DNA from: Sediminibacterium sp.
GTDB taxonomy: Bacteria > Bacteroidota > Bacteroidia > B-17B0 > Aurantibacillaceae
Direction of reading: 5' to 3'
DNA length: 64,000 nucleotides
Assembly (NCBI GenBank): GCA_030054095.1
Contig: JASGCO010000007.1
Location: 91,785-155,784 of the forward strand
In this document: piece by piece, positions 41,706 through 51,550 of the stretch
Layout: every line of letters starts with the position of its first letter
How positions within the stretch are numbered: position 1 is the first letter of the stretch
Position numbers and translations under genes: made by a program
The notes under the pieces: model-generated
What the model saw: the letters and a program-made list of their open reading frames with translations, nothing else
Database searches by the model: none
Told to the model about the DNA's origin: nothing

Positions 41706-44700
41706 CTATCGTATCACCATTACTTTTTTTACGGAAATAAGTTCGTCTTTCTTTTTTAATTGCGCTATATAGATACCTTCTGCAAGATGACTGATGCTGA
41801 CAGATGAAGACGTTTCGAATGCATGTTTCAGAATGAGCTTGCCACTGAGATCAAACAAATACAAGTCCATAGAATCTGCAGTGTTTTCAGACCCAAGGGA
41901 AAGGTTTTGGTTAGCTGGATTAGGATAGAGTAAAAATGCCGGAGTGTCTTCTGTTTTTTGCTCAGGAACGCCAATAGCAGTATTGGTAGGCGTTTGTACA
42001 ACAATGCCTGATTTTATAGGTAATGGTTTTTCTTCATCCGTTTCCATAATATCCCACACATCCGCAAGGAGCCCTGCCGCAATGCCCTCAGACAATAGGT
42101 TTCCTCCCTGAGCAATGGTTTTTATCTCTTGTTTTTTTAACTCATCTTTTCTGAGTAAATACCGGTGGTGAGGGTACTGGTGCAGACTAAGGATCTCTCT
42201 TTCTACGGTAACATAATCGGTGTATATACCACCTGCTTCTGACAGTTTGTTTAGCAGTTTGTCTGCTTCTGTGTATTTCCCCGATTGTATAAGTAAATCT
42301 ATTTTAAACAGCTCACTGTTTTTGATAATACCTTTATTGTAAAAACTAATCAGGCTATCTATACACCCATGTAAACTGTCGGTTGCCAGTCTGAATAATT
42401 GTTCGGTTAAACTAAGTCCGTAATGTGTTTGAAGGATGCTGATTTTAGATAGCAATTGGTTTTTTGTGCTTAATTGCGACTGACTTTGTTGTTGCTTAAG
42501 CCTGTTTTTCGACGATTTGGAAAAATCGCGTTTTAAAAGCGCTTTCCATACCGGAATACTGACGGGCTTGTTCAAATCATGTATTTCCAGGATAGCCTCA
42601 GCCGGCAACTCAGTATGAGCAATCAGTGATTTTAATACGGTATCGCTAAGGTAAGGACTGTAACCCGCCAGTAAATTTTTGATAGTAGATACTTTTTCAG
42701 GTTGTTGTATGCTATCCAGAAGCGCTTGGGTGTTTCCGCCATCCATTAGCTGATGTTGCTGGTTTAAAAGCAAGTCTATAGTAGTCTTTAGATCATTGAC
42801 TTTGTTTTCAAGTGTACTGTTGTCGAGTGAAGAATAAATAGAAGCAGGGCAATAGGTACCTTTAAGTGGCGCGTTTGTATTGCTGGCTATATCTACTACT
42901 TCCAGAGGATTACTGCATTTGTTATAGCTCTGATCGGTATGAAACGCCGTGTTTTTATAAGATCCGTGACTTGAGATGACAAAATCGTTATCGGTATCTA
43001 TATAGATTTTATTTTCATCATAGGGTTTGCAATCTAATACATCGTAAAGATTACAGGCATTATAGATATCACCCAAAAAGCTAACGCCCTGAACAGGTGC
43101 AATCCCGGCTTTATTGCCATACAAACTGTTAATGCGATTACTCTTAACAATTCCAACGTTGTATTCACATTGCGAAAATTCGTTACAATTTATAAGAAGC
43201 CCATTTCCATTACCGTGATCGGAATTTTCACCTATGCACCAAACGCCCAGATTCAGATTTTGAAACTGGTTGTTGTAGATAGCGTTGGCATAAGCTCCGC
43301 TTTGTCTCACGAATATACCTGAACTTGGGTAACTCGTGTTGTTATAAAAAACATTATTCTCTACTTTAAATCCAAAACAGTTACTCAGATAAATGCCATT
43401 GCTTAGTTTTTCGACGCTAGTATTGTGGAAATTAAAGCTACAACCTGTTACCTGAGGCATTTTTACATTTTTTAGAAATACGCCATTGTTACCGTTTACG
43501 TTAAATAAAACATCGTTAATACGTATAGCGTCATTGAGTAAATTTCCATTGGCATAGATGCCGTTTTTAAAGTAAGATATTTTGCTCTTAGAAGTCGGAG
43601 TGCTGTAAATGGAAAACGTACTGTTCAGGCATAGTATTCCGTAATCTACCTGATGTTGAGGGGTTATGCCGGGGTTAAACTCACAGGACAGAAAAGAAAC
43701 GCCGCATACATTTTTGAGAATGATGCAGGCGAATTTTGTTTGCGAGGAGCTTAACCCGCTTAAAAATTTAGAATTTTTAAACAGACTATTATTTTTTATG
43801 GCAGTGTTTTGCAGAGCGGATGTATTGTTATTAATCCGTTTACTCCAAACGTAAGGGGCAAATTCAACATCAATATGGTTGTATTCGAAAATAGCCCCGT
43901 TGGTTAGCACAACACCTCCGCCGGTATTAGGCAAAAACTCACCGGAACGATCCCGTTTTCCTACATTTATGGCAATTTGCGCATTTTGCAACGAAGAATT
44001 GTTAATTATCAGGATGCCTTGTTGAGGGTAATTCTGGGGAGCGCTGTTGTTACCACATACGTCTATGCCATTCCAAACAAACAGGTTTTCATTTTGTGTG
44101 GTAATGGTTACGCATTCCAGATTTAGAATGGCACCGGGTTCAATCACTATTTTTGCTCCCGGACGTGCAATCAGCAGCATATTTTCAAATGTAACATTGG
44201 CGCCACTTTTAATGATAAGGCTATCGAACAGAAGATTGGCCTGGCTGTTAAAACTCTGATCTCCGCTATAGTGATAGATAATTGGGGAAGAGAGGAAAGG
44301 GGAATAAGGGTAAGTGGACTTTCTGAATTGCGTAAATTTTTTAGTAACGTTAGAGGCAACTAAGTAATGGAACGCGGCAATCTGCCGGGCACTTAATGCT
44401 TCCCGGCAAGAGGAACCACTCATTAAATTGTTATTCATGACAGTTGGTGTCAAAGGACCCGTTGGAATAGAGCATGAACTGGTTAAACCGTTATCTATAG
44501 CCGCGTCATCCGGAATGTAATTTCCGCCAGACGGATCAACAATGTTGTATTGATGTCCGTAGTGATCTCCCAAAAAACCAAGGCCGTGACCAAGTTCGTG
44601 CCATAATAGTCTTGGATTATTGAAAATGGTGCCCGGAACATAGGCTCCTCCCATTGAGGGCGTAGGTAAGGCAATAGCGCAGTATTTGCCGGGAACAGCC

Positions 44701-45302
44701 CAACCGGCTCCGGCAGCTCCCTGATCGGTTTCGGTATAAAAAAAGATGTTGAACGTGCTGTCAGTATCAAAAGGGAATTGAGTATTAAATGTTGAGGACC
44801 CAAAGGAATGACTGCAACCAATAGCAGAACTACTGTCAAAATACACCTTGTTAAGCGTCAGGCGGATTTTGGAATCAGATAGGAGTGGATTGGGAGCAGG
44901 AACGGGTTTTGTAGCAGGGATGGCTCCGCAAGACTGAAACCAACTGTTTATTTGCTGAACCATATTTCCTGCATCAGTTCTTATCTGGTTTTTTGAAATG
45001 GAATGAAGTATTCCGGGGATGCTTGGGTGAAGCAAAAAAACAAAATTTACCCTGTAATGAACAATGGGTGTTTGGTTGACAGGAACATAAAGATTTGATA
45101 TGGCGTCAAAGTAATTGGCCATAATAGGCGTTGAACAGAAAGAGGAGGGCTGTCCAACGGATGAGTACGGTCTCTGAAAGGTGCCGGCAGGCATAGTGTT
45201 CGACGATGGCAGATAGCTATTCCCGCATTGGTTCTGTTGGGCCCTTATCCCGTTCAGAATAAATACAAGTATAATCAGATAATGTAAATTCTTTTTGATC
45301 AT
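41706..45302 (-). CDS. Secreted metalloprotease-like protein with beta-helix and type A T9SS sorting domain
   Basis: 1198 residues. Signal peptide (1-21, ends NGIRAQ), a metalloprotease-like domain (about 60-320) with zinc site HELGHGLGFLGDH at 235-247 and a Met-turn candidate NNLMSG at Met294, then a parallel beta-helix region (about 350-750), a helical region (about 830-1080), and a type A sorting domain from about 1125 (YPNPANQNLSLGSE ... GIYIAQLKKK) ending KKVMVIR. Resembles the M43/pappalysin type in Met-turn and downstream NNLM..SCREAL, but the third ligand is displaced: the classical HExxHxxGxxH would put it at residue 245 (glycine); Asp246 or His247 is the nearest candidate. Probably a cell-surface or secreted peptidase; activity unproven. 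Confidence 0.85.
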   Translation of the reverse strand: MIKKNLHYLIILVFILNGIRAQQNQCGNSYLPSSNTMPAGTFQRPYSSVGQPSSFCSTPIMANYFDAISNLYVPVNQTPIVHYRVNFVFLLHPSIPGILHSISKNQIRTDAGNMVQQINSWFQSCGAIPATKPVPAPNPLLSDSKIRLTLNKVYFDSSSAIGCSHSFGSSTFNTQFPFDTDSTFNIFFYTETDQGAAGAGWAVPGKYCAIALPTPSMGGAYVPGTIFNNPRLLWHELGHGLGFLGDHYGHQYNIVDPSGGNYIPDDAAIDNGLTSSCSIPTGPLTPTVMNNNLMSGSSCREALSARQIAAFHYLVASNVTKKFTQFRKSTYPYSPFLSSPIIYHYSGDQSFNSQANLLFDSLIIKSGANVTFENMLLIARPGAKIVIEPGAILNLECVTITTQNENLFVWNGIDVCGNNSAPQNYPQQGILIINNSSLQNAQIAINVGKRDRSGEFLPNTGGGVVLTNGAIFEYNHIDVEFAPYVWSKRINNNTSALQNTAIKNNSLFKNSKFLSGLSSSQTKFACIILKNVCGVSFLSCEFNPGITPQHQVDYGILCLNSTFSIYSTPTSKSKISYFKNGIYANGNLLNDAIRINDVLFNVNGNNGVFLKNVKMPQVTGCSFNFHNTSVEKLSNGIYLSNCFGFKVENNVFYNNTSYPSSGIFVRQSGAYANAIYNNQFQNLNLGVWCIGENSDHGNGNGLLINCNEFSQCEYNVGIVKSNRINSLYGNKAGIAPVQGVSFLGDIYNACNLYDVLDCKPYDENKIYIDTDNDFVISSHGSYKNTAFHTDQSYNKCSNPLEVVDIASNTNAPLKGTYCPASIYSSLDNSTLENKVNDLKTTIDLLLNQQHQLMDGGNTQALLDSIQQPEKVSTIKNLLAGYSPYLSDTVLKSLIAHTELPAEAILEIHDLNKPVSIPVWKALLKRDFSKSSKNRLKQQQSQSQLSTKNQLLSKISILQTHYGLSLTEQLFRLATDSLHGCIDSLISFYNKGIIKNSELFKIDLLIQSGKYTEADKLLNKLSEAGGIYTDYVTVEREILSLHQYPHHRYLLRKDELKKQEIKTIAQGGNLLSEGIAAGLLADVWDIMETDEEKPLPIKSGIVVQTPTNTAIGVPEQKTEDTPAFLLYPNPANQNLSLGSENTADSMDLYLFDLSGKLILKHAFETSSSVSISHLAEGIYIAQLKKKDELISVKKVMVIR

Positions 45303-45479
45303 AGGCCTTTAATTAGTTAAGAATGCGACGTAGAGATCAAACAACTGTAAAAGTATGGGAGAGAGATTTGTTCTATTATAAATATACTATGCGGGGGGTA
45401 TTATGTATTATACACTTTATTAAGTGGTCGTTTTTTCTTAATAACTGGATAAATTGACAAATTTTTCGTATCTTAAAGA

Positions 45480-46163
45480 ATGAGGTATTTAACAGAAGAG
45501 GAACTGGTTTGGTCGCCTGTGGTTGCTAATTGCAGAATGAACCGGACCAGAAAAGCTACCGGCGTCAACAGCTACGAACGTGAATTTCGTTTTCATATTG
45601 GAGAGTGGTTAACAGATAGGGTAAAGCAAAAGGGAACCGCCGCGTGGTTGGATTTATGTTGTGGAGAAGCCAATGCATTGGCAGAAACGGAACAGTATTT
45701 GGTAAAGAATGGAACCCGGGATAAAGTAATATTGGCAGGTATGGATATGGTTCTGGGTCGGGCTGACCTTAAAGCGTCAGGGATTCGTTTGCAGGAAAAG
45801 ACATTGCAGGAATGGGAGGTACAGGATTCTTTTGATTTGATTACCTGTTCGCATGGATTACATTATGTTGGAGATAAGGTACAGGCAATAATAAAGGCAT
45901 GTTCCGCATTAAAACCAGATGGTCTTTTTATGGCTCATCTGGATGTGTCACATATATGCATCCGGAATTGCGCGGATCCTGCGCAGTACCTTAAAAACTG
46001 GTTTAAACGTAATAATATGGTGTATAACACACGCTCCAGATTTCTTTCTTCCAAAGGCCCCATATCGGTCGCTTCAGGATTGATTTATTTAGGGGCGGAT
46101 GATGCTGTGGGACCCAATTATACAGGGCAAGATGCTGTCGCCTCCTATTATGATCTGTTTTGA
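45480..46163 (+). CDS. Class I SAM-dependent methyltransferase
   Basis: 227 residues. Motif I is WLDLCCGEANALAE, followed by motif II VILAGMDMV and a motif IV-like DLITCSHGLHYV. Soluble and cytoplasmic. The substrate cannot be inferred. Stand-alone gene divergent from the T9SS metalloprotease; the next gene (Crp/Fnr type) follows after 100 bp and could be cotranscribed. Confidence 0.85.
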   Translation: MRYLTEEELVWSPVVANCRMNRTRKATGVNSYEREFRFHIGEWLTDRVKQKGTAAWLDLCCGEANALAETEQYLVKNGTRDKVILAGMDMVLGRADLKASGIRLQEKTLQEWEVQDSFDLITCSHGLHYVGDKVQAIIKACSALKPDGLFMAHLDVSHICIRNCADPAQYLKNWFKRNNMVYNTRSRFLSSKGPISVASGLIYLGADDAVGPNYTGQDAVASYYDLF

Positions 46164-46263
46164 TACTTACTTTTCAGTAATTATAGGACAGTTTTAAAAC
46201 ATAACTTAAAACCGGTTAAATTCGTGGAGGCTGGTTCTATCCAGCATAAAGAAGAGCATAAAA

Positions 46264-46845
46264 ATGGAATTAGCGAAACGTATAAAATCTGCTTTTGACC
46301 CGTATTTTGAATTGCCTGAAGAGGCGTGGCGTAGTTTTTCGGAAAAGGGAGAAGTGGTAGAAATAGCCCGGGAAACCATTTTGAAAAAGGCGGGAGATAC
46401 AGAGCGTTATTTATATTTTATACTCGAAGGTTCGGGTGGAATTTTATTATGGCACCGGCAGAATTTTGTGTGTGTGGATATATGTTACGAAAACGATTTT
46501 TTCGGAGATTACATGTCGTTTCTGACACAGTCCGGATCGCCTTTGGAAGTAATTGTATTTGAACCTTCAGTCTTTTTCAGAATTTCAAAGGCGGCATTTG
46601 ATGGTTTAAATCAAAATAACCCCTTAAGTGATAAAATCTGCCGTTTTGCTTCCGAAGGGCTTTTTATACATAAGCAAAAGCAACAAATTGATATACTTAC
46701 CAAAACAGCTAAAGAGCGGTATGCAGAGTTATTGCAGCGTCAACCTGAAATAATACGCCGTACGCCAATGAAATACATTGCCTCTTATCTGGGCGTTACC
46801 CCTCAAAGTTTAAGTAGAATCAGAAAGGATATTTTTTCTACATAA
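46264..46845 (+). CDS. Crp/Fnr family transcriptional regulator
   Basis: 193 residues with the same plan as the gene at 40655: cNMP-like barrel (ETILKKAGDTERYLYFILEG) and C-terminal helix-turn-helix (MKYIASYLGVTPQSLSRIRKD, quoted without its start). The two are only distantly similar outside the HTH. No Fnr cysteine cluster. It is followed after 58 bp by a CPBP membrane protease gene, which may be its target. Confidence 0.9.
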   Translation: MELAKRIKSAFDPYFELPEEAWRSFSEKGEVVEIARETILKKAGDTERYLYFILEGSGGILLWHRQNFVCVDICYENDFFGDYMSFLTQSGSPLEVIVFEPSVFFRISKAAFDGLNQNNPLSDKICRFASEGLFIHKQKQQIDILTKTAKERYAELLQRQPEIIRRTPMKYIASYLGVTPQSLSRIRKDIFST

Positions 46846-46903
46846 TTGGTATTAGTTATCATTTGGTAATTCGTGTTTACCTGAAACGCTGCAAATTTGA
46901 ACC

Positions 46904-47599
46904 ATGAAATTATTTTTGACGCTGTTTGTAGTTCTGATGTTAACGGGTTTTATGGTTTTCTCAGGGCATCTTTTATCCGGCATGGGTATTCGTTTGTATC
47001 CTGATGGATTCATTAATCAGATTATGTTGTATCAAATGTGTTTGTTACTGATTTCGGTTAGTGTGGTGGTGGTCATGCTAAAATACGTGCCTGCCAGTAA
47101 AGCTTTTTTTAAATGGGGAGCAGTTCACGCCCCCGCTACACGGTTGTTTGTTTTAGGTATAAGTGGTAATAAAATCTGGGCACGGGAAGTACAGCCATTG
47201 ATACTGATAATTAGCACCGCTACTTCAGTCTTTATGTTTGGAGGGGTGCATACAACAAACAGTTGGCAGTATTTTCATTGGTCTTTTATTCCTCTCGCGC
47301 TTATGTTCTCGGTAATTAACGCTTTTGGAGAAGAGATTGTTTTCCGTTTTATTATTATTGGAAGTTTATCGGAAGCATACAGCAAAGGTCTTATTCTCCT
47401 GATTTCGGCCGTAATGTTTGGAGTACCTCATTACTATGGAAGTCCCGGAGGAATAATAGGTGTACTGATGTCTGTTTTTTTGGGCTATGTTCTGGCCAGA
47501 ATAAGCATGGAAACCAAGGGTATTGGTTTAGCCTGGTTCATCCACTTTGTTCAGGATGTTATCATTTTTGTTGCGCTTTTTATGATGAAAGTCCGTTAA
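46904..47599 (+). CDS. CPBP family intramembrane glutamic endopeptidase
   Basis: 231 residues with about six membrane helices. Family motif 1, EExxxR, is E143-E144...R148 (FGEEIVFRF) and motif 2 is FGVPHYYG; motif 3 is WFIHFVQDVI. CPBP/Abi enzymes cut membrane or prenylated substrates; in bacteria some give bacteriocin self-immunity or act in maturation. Substrate unknown. Next to a Crp/Fnr regulator. Confidence 0.88.
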   Translation: MKLFLTLFVVLMLTGFMVFSGHLLSGMGIRLYPDGFINQIMLYQMCLLLISVSVVVVMLKYVPASKAFFKWGAVHAPATRLFVLGISGNKIWAREVQPLILIISTATSVFMFGGVHTTNSWQYFHWSFIPLALMFSVINAFGEEIVFRFIIIGSLSEAYSKGLILLISAVMFGVPHYYGSPGGIIGVLMSVFLGYVLARISMETKGIGLAWFIHFVQDVIIFVALFMMKVR

Positions 47600-47684
47600 A
47601 CGACGTATACAGCCGGTTTTAAGGAAAGTTTAAAGCAGGGATAGCTAAAATGATTATATTTAGCTTAATAATTTGGTCATCCCC

Positions 47685-47969
47685 ATGAACGCAAAAAGAA
47701 CCGGAAGGCAGCAATTGCCATTTATTTACGTTTTATCTCAGTCCAGAAATACATTAGAACATTTGCCGGAATCTGTTACCCGCTTTCTGGTGATAATATT
47801 CTGCCATTTAGTCTTCCCGCTTGTTTATCTTGCCAAAAAATCGGCTGATCCGGGAGTAATGATTAATTCGCCTTTGGTTTTACCACAGCCGGAAAAGCCT
47901 GGGGATAAACAGAGTGTTGCCGTTTTCAGACATTTAACAATAGCGGTATCCCTGCGGCATAAACAATGA
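47685..47969 (+). CDS. Possible small protein with one membrane segment
   Basis: About 94 residues (MNAKRTGRQQLPFIYVLSQS ...), with one hydrophobic stretch (FLVIIFCHLVFPLVYLA) and a basic end. No family recognised. It fills the only long frame in a 408-bp gap and is preceded by TATATTTA (47655-47662), a one-mismatch -7 element. Without that it would not be called; a chance frame remains possible. Confidence 0.35.
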   Translation: MNAKRTGRQQLPFIYVLSQSRNTLEHLPESVTRFLVIIFCHLVFPLVYLAKKSADPGVMINSPLVLPQPEKPGDKQSVAVFRHLTIAVSLRHKQ

Positions 47970-48007
47970 TTTTTTAAAAAGTAATTTCTTTTGGGTAAAG
48001 CAGGCTA

Positions 48008-50230
48008 ATGAAAGTAAAGGGTATAATTATTTTAATGTATCTTTTTAATACGTTCTTCTCGTTTTCACAAACGCAGGATTCATTGGCTTGGATAATGAAG
48101 GAAAGGGCTAAAGTTACTACAAAAGAGGCCGCCATTGTTTTTTTGTATAATCAAAGTAACCGTACGGAAATAGACGGTGTTTATGAATATTGTATTGGAG
48201 AACTAAGGCAATTGTTACGTGGAGGGGATTACCCTGCTTATAAAACAGACCGCACATTTGCGGTGGCTCTCGGAGGAGCATACAACGATGTAGGATATGA
48301 GTATAATTATAACGGACAGGCCGATTCTGCCATTTTGTTCTATAATAAGGGCAAAGAAGTAAGAGCGTTTATCAAGGATAGTTTAGGAGTAGCCAACATT
48401 TATATGAATACAGGTTATGCCTATCAAAATCAGGCCCGGTATCGGGAGGCGCTGGAACAATATACTAAAGCTATTCCTATCTATTTAAGTAAACGAGAAT
48501 ATAAAATATTGGCTGGGAACTATAATAACATAGCAAGTATCTATAACATACAAGGTAACGTTAAAAAGGCGGTATATAATTTAATGCTGGCGCTCGATTA
48601 CTATACAAGGGTAAATGATAAAAATGGTATGGCCTGGATTTACAATTCTCTGGGGTATGTATATGCTCAGCAGGAAGAATGGAGTCTGGCCAGAGACTGG
48701 TATGGTAAAGGGTTAAAGCTGGCAACACAGTCGAATAACAAAGAAACACTGGCGCTCATTTTTAATAACATGGGAAGCCTGGAAAAGGAGCAACGGCATT
48801 ATGATCTGGCATTAAGCTATCATTTAAAAGCGCTGAAAATACGTCGGGGTTTCCGTGATGTAAGGGGAGAGGTGATGTCGCTGAATAATATTGGAAATCT
48901 CTTGATTATTACACGTAATTACCCAAGGGCGGAACTTTACCTGAATGATGGCAAGGCAAAGTCTGTTGCTTCGGGATATGTGGAAGGATTGACAAAATGT
49001 TATATTAACCTGGCGGAGTTAAATGAAAAATGCGGGCGGTTTGATAAAGCTATGGTATTTGCAGACAGTGCATATAACCTGGCAAAGCAGACAGATAATC
49101 TGGATCAACTGGTAGATGCCGCTAAACGGGCCTATTGGATAGAGAAACAAAATGGGAATACGCTTAAAGCGCTTTTCTATCTGGAGGAATCTACAAAACT
49201 ACAGGATAGCATCCGTAATCGCGAAATACAAAAGGAAATTTACAAAAAACAGTACGAGTATGACCTGGAAAGACAGGAACAAACGTTTTTAATAGAAAAA
49301 CAAAAGAAAGAACTTGAAGTAGCCCGGCAGAAGAGGGTGCGAAATGTATTTATTCTGGTACTGTTTTTTGCACTTATTCTTGGAACATTGGTCACCCGAA
49401 ATCTTATCCAAAGCCGGAAGAAAAATAAAATTATCATGCACCAGAAAGAGTTTATTGAGGATAAGCAGAAGGAGATAGTGGATAGCATTACGTATGCTAA
49501 ACGCTTACAGTACGCCATTTTACCAAATGCGGCAGATATAGATGCTTGCTTTTCCGATAACTTTATTCTGTATCAGCCTAAAGATATTGTGGCTGGCGAT
49601 TTTTACTGGTTGGAACGAGTGGGGGGGATGTTGTTTTTTGCTGTAGCGGATAGTACCGGACATGGCGTTCCCGGAGCAATGGTAAGCATAGTGTGCAGTA
49701 ATGCCCTTAATAAATCGGTGAGAGAGTTTGGTTTAACCGACCCGGGCAAAATTCTGGATAAGACCCGTGAGTTAATTCTGGAGACGTTTGCACGAAGTAA
49801 TGAGCAAATCAGAGATGGGATGGATATTAGTTTAGTGGTGATAGATACTGCTAAGTGGGGACCAATGGCGTTTGAGTTGAAATGGGCGGGTGCCAATAAT
49901 CCGCTTTGGTACATAAGTAACCGCCAAGTATTCGAGTTACGTCCCGATAAACAGTCGGTAGGTAGTTCTGATCTGGTAGAATCTTTTAAAACTCATACAC
50001 TTTGTTTACATAAAGGCGATAGCCTGTATCTTTTTACAGATGGGTATGCCGATCAGTTTGGGGGGCTGCATGGAAAAAAATTCAAATACAAGGCACTGAA
50101 AGAATTAATCGTTGCTAACCAGAATTTACCAATGTCGGAACAGCGAAATCACTTTTTAGCGGTATTTACAAATTGGAAAGGAGCACTAGAACAGGTAGAT
50201 GATGTAACCCTTGTTGGTATTTTAGTGTAG
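48008..50230 (+). CDS. TPR / SpoIIE-type (PP2C) protein phosphatase
   Basis: 740 residues. Signal peptide or first membrane segment (1-20), seven or so tetratricopeptide repeats (about 80-400, for example YNNIASIYNIQGNVKKAVYN), a coiled coil, one membrane segment (VRNVFILVLFFALILGTLV) and a C-terminal SpoIIE/RsbU phosphatase domain from about 495. Phosphatase motifs: QPKDIVAGDFYWL, ADSTGHGVPGAM, DGMDISLVVID, LFTDGYADQFGG, QVDDVTLVGI, with the metal-binding aspartates present. The TPR region is probably periplasmic and signals through the membrane. The target is likely a STAS-type anti-sigma-antagonist-like protein; see 55417. Confidence 0.9.
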   Translation: MKVKGIIILMYLFNTFFSFSQTQDSLAWIMKERAKVTTKEAAIVFLYNQSNRTEIDGVYEYCIGELRQLLRGGDYPAYKTDRTFAVALGGAYNDVGYEYNYNGQADSAILFYNKGKEVRAFIKDSLGVANIYMNTGYAYQNQARYREALEQYTKAIPIYLSKREYKILAGNYNNIASIYNIQGNVKKAVYNLMLALDYYTRVNDKNGMAWIYNSLGYVYAQQEEWSLARDWYGKGLKLATQSNNKETLALIFNNMGSLEKEQRHYDLALSYHLKALKIRRGFRDVRGEVMSLNNIGNLLIITRNYPRAELYLNDGKAKSVASGYVEGLTKCYINLAELNEKCGRFDKAMVFADSAYNLAKQTDNLDQLVDAAKRAYWIEKQNGNTLKALFYLEESTKLQDSIRNREIQKEIYKKQYEYDLERQEQTFLIEKQKKELEVARQKRVRNVFILVLFFALILGTLVTRNLIQSRKKNKIIMHQKEFIEDKQKEIVDSITYAKRLQYAILPNAADIDACFSDNFILYQPKDIVAGDFYWLERVGGMLFFAVADSTGHGVPGAMVSIVCSNALNKSVREFGLTDPGKILDKTRELILETFARSNEQIRDGMDISLVVIDTAKWGPMAFELKWAGANNPLWYISNRQVFELRPDKQSVGSSDLVESFKTHTLCLHKGDSLYLFTDGYADQFGGLHGKKFKYKALKELIVANQNLPMSEQRNHFLAVFTNWKGALEQVDDVTLVGILV

Positions 50231-50255
50231 GTTTTCAGAAAGAGGTATGCCCGAC

Positions 50256-51002
50256 TTAAAAAAACTGGAATAGTTTAAGAAGTGGTTTAAGAATCAGGGT
50301 ATAAAAGCGGGGTTTCAATCCGTTCATGCGCCAGGCTTCCCTGTCTTCGCGATTTGCTTTCCACCTGTTTTTTAAGCTACTGTTACTTTTTCCACCTACC
50401 CGCATTTTCACTATGAATTCCGGAAGGTAGGTTAATTTAATATGGTGTTTGTGAATGAAGCGCAGCATGAGTTCGTAATCGGCTGCTGATTTAAGTTTCA
50501 GGTTAAATGTACCAAACTGCGTATAAACTTGCTTTCTTACAAAAAAAGTAGGATGAGGTGGCATCCAGCTATTAAGAAATGCACCTGAAGAATACGTCTT
50601 ACTTTTCCATTTCCGGATAATTCTGTCCGTATTTTGTCTGTCTACATAGTAAAGATCAGCATACAAACCATCCGCCTTTTCCGCCTGCATTTTGGTTACA
50701 ACCTTTTCTAATACACATTCATGTATATAAAAATCGTCACTGTGTAAAATGCCAATAATATCACCTTCGGCCATGGCAATCCCTTTATTCAACGCATCGT
50801 AAAGCCCGTTATCTTTTTCAGAAATGTATTTTTGAATTTTAGATCTGTACTTTTCAATTATTGCTAGAGTGTCATCTTTTGATCCACCATCCACTACAAT
50901 ATATTCAATATTACTGTACGTTTGACTGAATACAGATTGCAGAGTGTCTTCCAGTGTATCTGCACTATTATACGTAACAGTTATGAGGGATAATTTTATC
51001 AT
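50256..51002 (-). CDS. Glycosyltransferase family 2 protein
   Basis: 248 residues, GT-A fold: LSLITVTYNSADTLEDTLQS, SVFSQTYSNIEYIVVDGGS (DxD-like DGGS), LHSDDFY (Asp-Asp acceptor-metal region). Cytoplasmic; transfers a sugar for surface-glycan synthesis. Its start overlaps the GmhB gene end by 4 bp, so it belongs to the heptose unit and may use a heptose product. Confidence 0.9.
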   Translation of the reverse strand: MIKLSLITVTYNSADTLEDTLQSVFSQTYSNIEYIVVDGGSKDDTLAIIEKYRSKIQKYISEKDNGLYDALNKGIAMAEGDIIGILHSDDFYIHECVLEKVVTKMQAEKADGLYADLYYVDRQNTDRIIRKWKSKTYSSGAFLNSWMPPHPTFFVRKQVYTQFGTFNLKLKSAADYELMLRFIHKHHIKLTYLPEFIVKMRVGGKSNSSLKNRWKANREDREAWRMNGLKPRFYTLILKPLLKLFQFF

Positions 51003-51550
51003 AGTTTTGAAACGGCGGAAATGAAATCAGACAGAGAAGAAAACTGCCAGTCTATATCCGCATGCTGACGTGGAGTATCTGATATGTAAATGGTTTTCAT
51101 ACCTGCATTTCGTCCAAATGCCATATCACTCATGCTATCTCCCACAATGATACTTTTCGAAAAATCAATGTCCGGAAAATCGCTTTTGGCATGTAACGCC
51201 ATTCCTATTCCTGGTTTCCGGGTTGGATGATTTTCTTTTTCGAGGTAGGGTGAAAAATAAATTTTATCAATACGGCCTTTAAAATAGGCCAGTTCATATT
51301 GCATGTTTTTATGAATCAGTTCAAGGTCTTCGGTACGGTAGATACCTTTTCCTATCCCTTGTTGATTGGTAACCACCACCACCCGGCCAAAACACGCGTT
51401 TAAGGTACTAAAGCCGGTAAGTACACCTTCGAGAAATTCAAATTCTACCCAGTGTTTTACATAATCGTTATCCAGTTTCTTATTAATAACACCATCGCGA
51501 TCCAGGAAAAGTGTCCAGGTTTTATCAATATGCAAATCGTTTAAAGTCAT
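50999..51550 (-). CDS. gmhB: D-glycero-manno-heptose 1,7-bisphosphate 7-phosphatase-like HAD enzyme
   Basis: 183 residues. HAD motifs: FLDRDGVINKK (nucleophile DxD), VVTNQQGIGKG (motif II Thr), TRKPG (Lys) and VGDSMSDMAFG. GmhB-type enzymes remove the 7-phosphate of heptose bisphosphate. The cysteine/histidine zinc clip of the E. coli enzyme (CxH...CxC) is not visible in the segment SPYLEKENHPTRKPG, as in several Bacteroidota HAD-IIIA enzymes. Forms one unit with GmhA and HddC. Confidence 0.82.
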   Translation of the reverse strand: MTLNDLHIDKTWTLFLDRDGVINKKLDNDYVKHWVEFEFLEGVLTGFSTLNACFGRVVVVTNQQGIGKGIYRTEDLELIHKNMQYELAYFKGRIDKIYFSPYLEKENHPTRKPGIGMALHAKSDFPDIDFSKSIIVGDSMSDMAFGRNAGMKTIYISDTPRQHADIDWQFSSLSDFISAVSKL

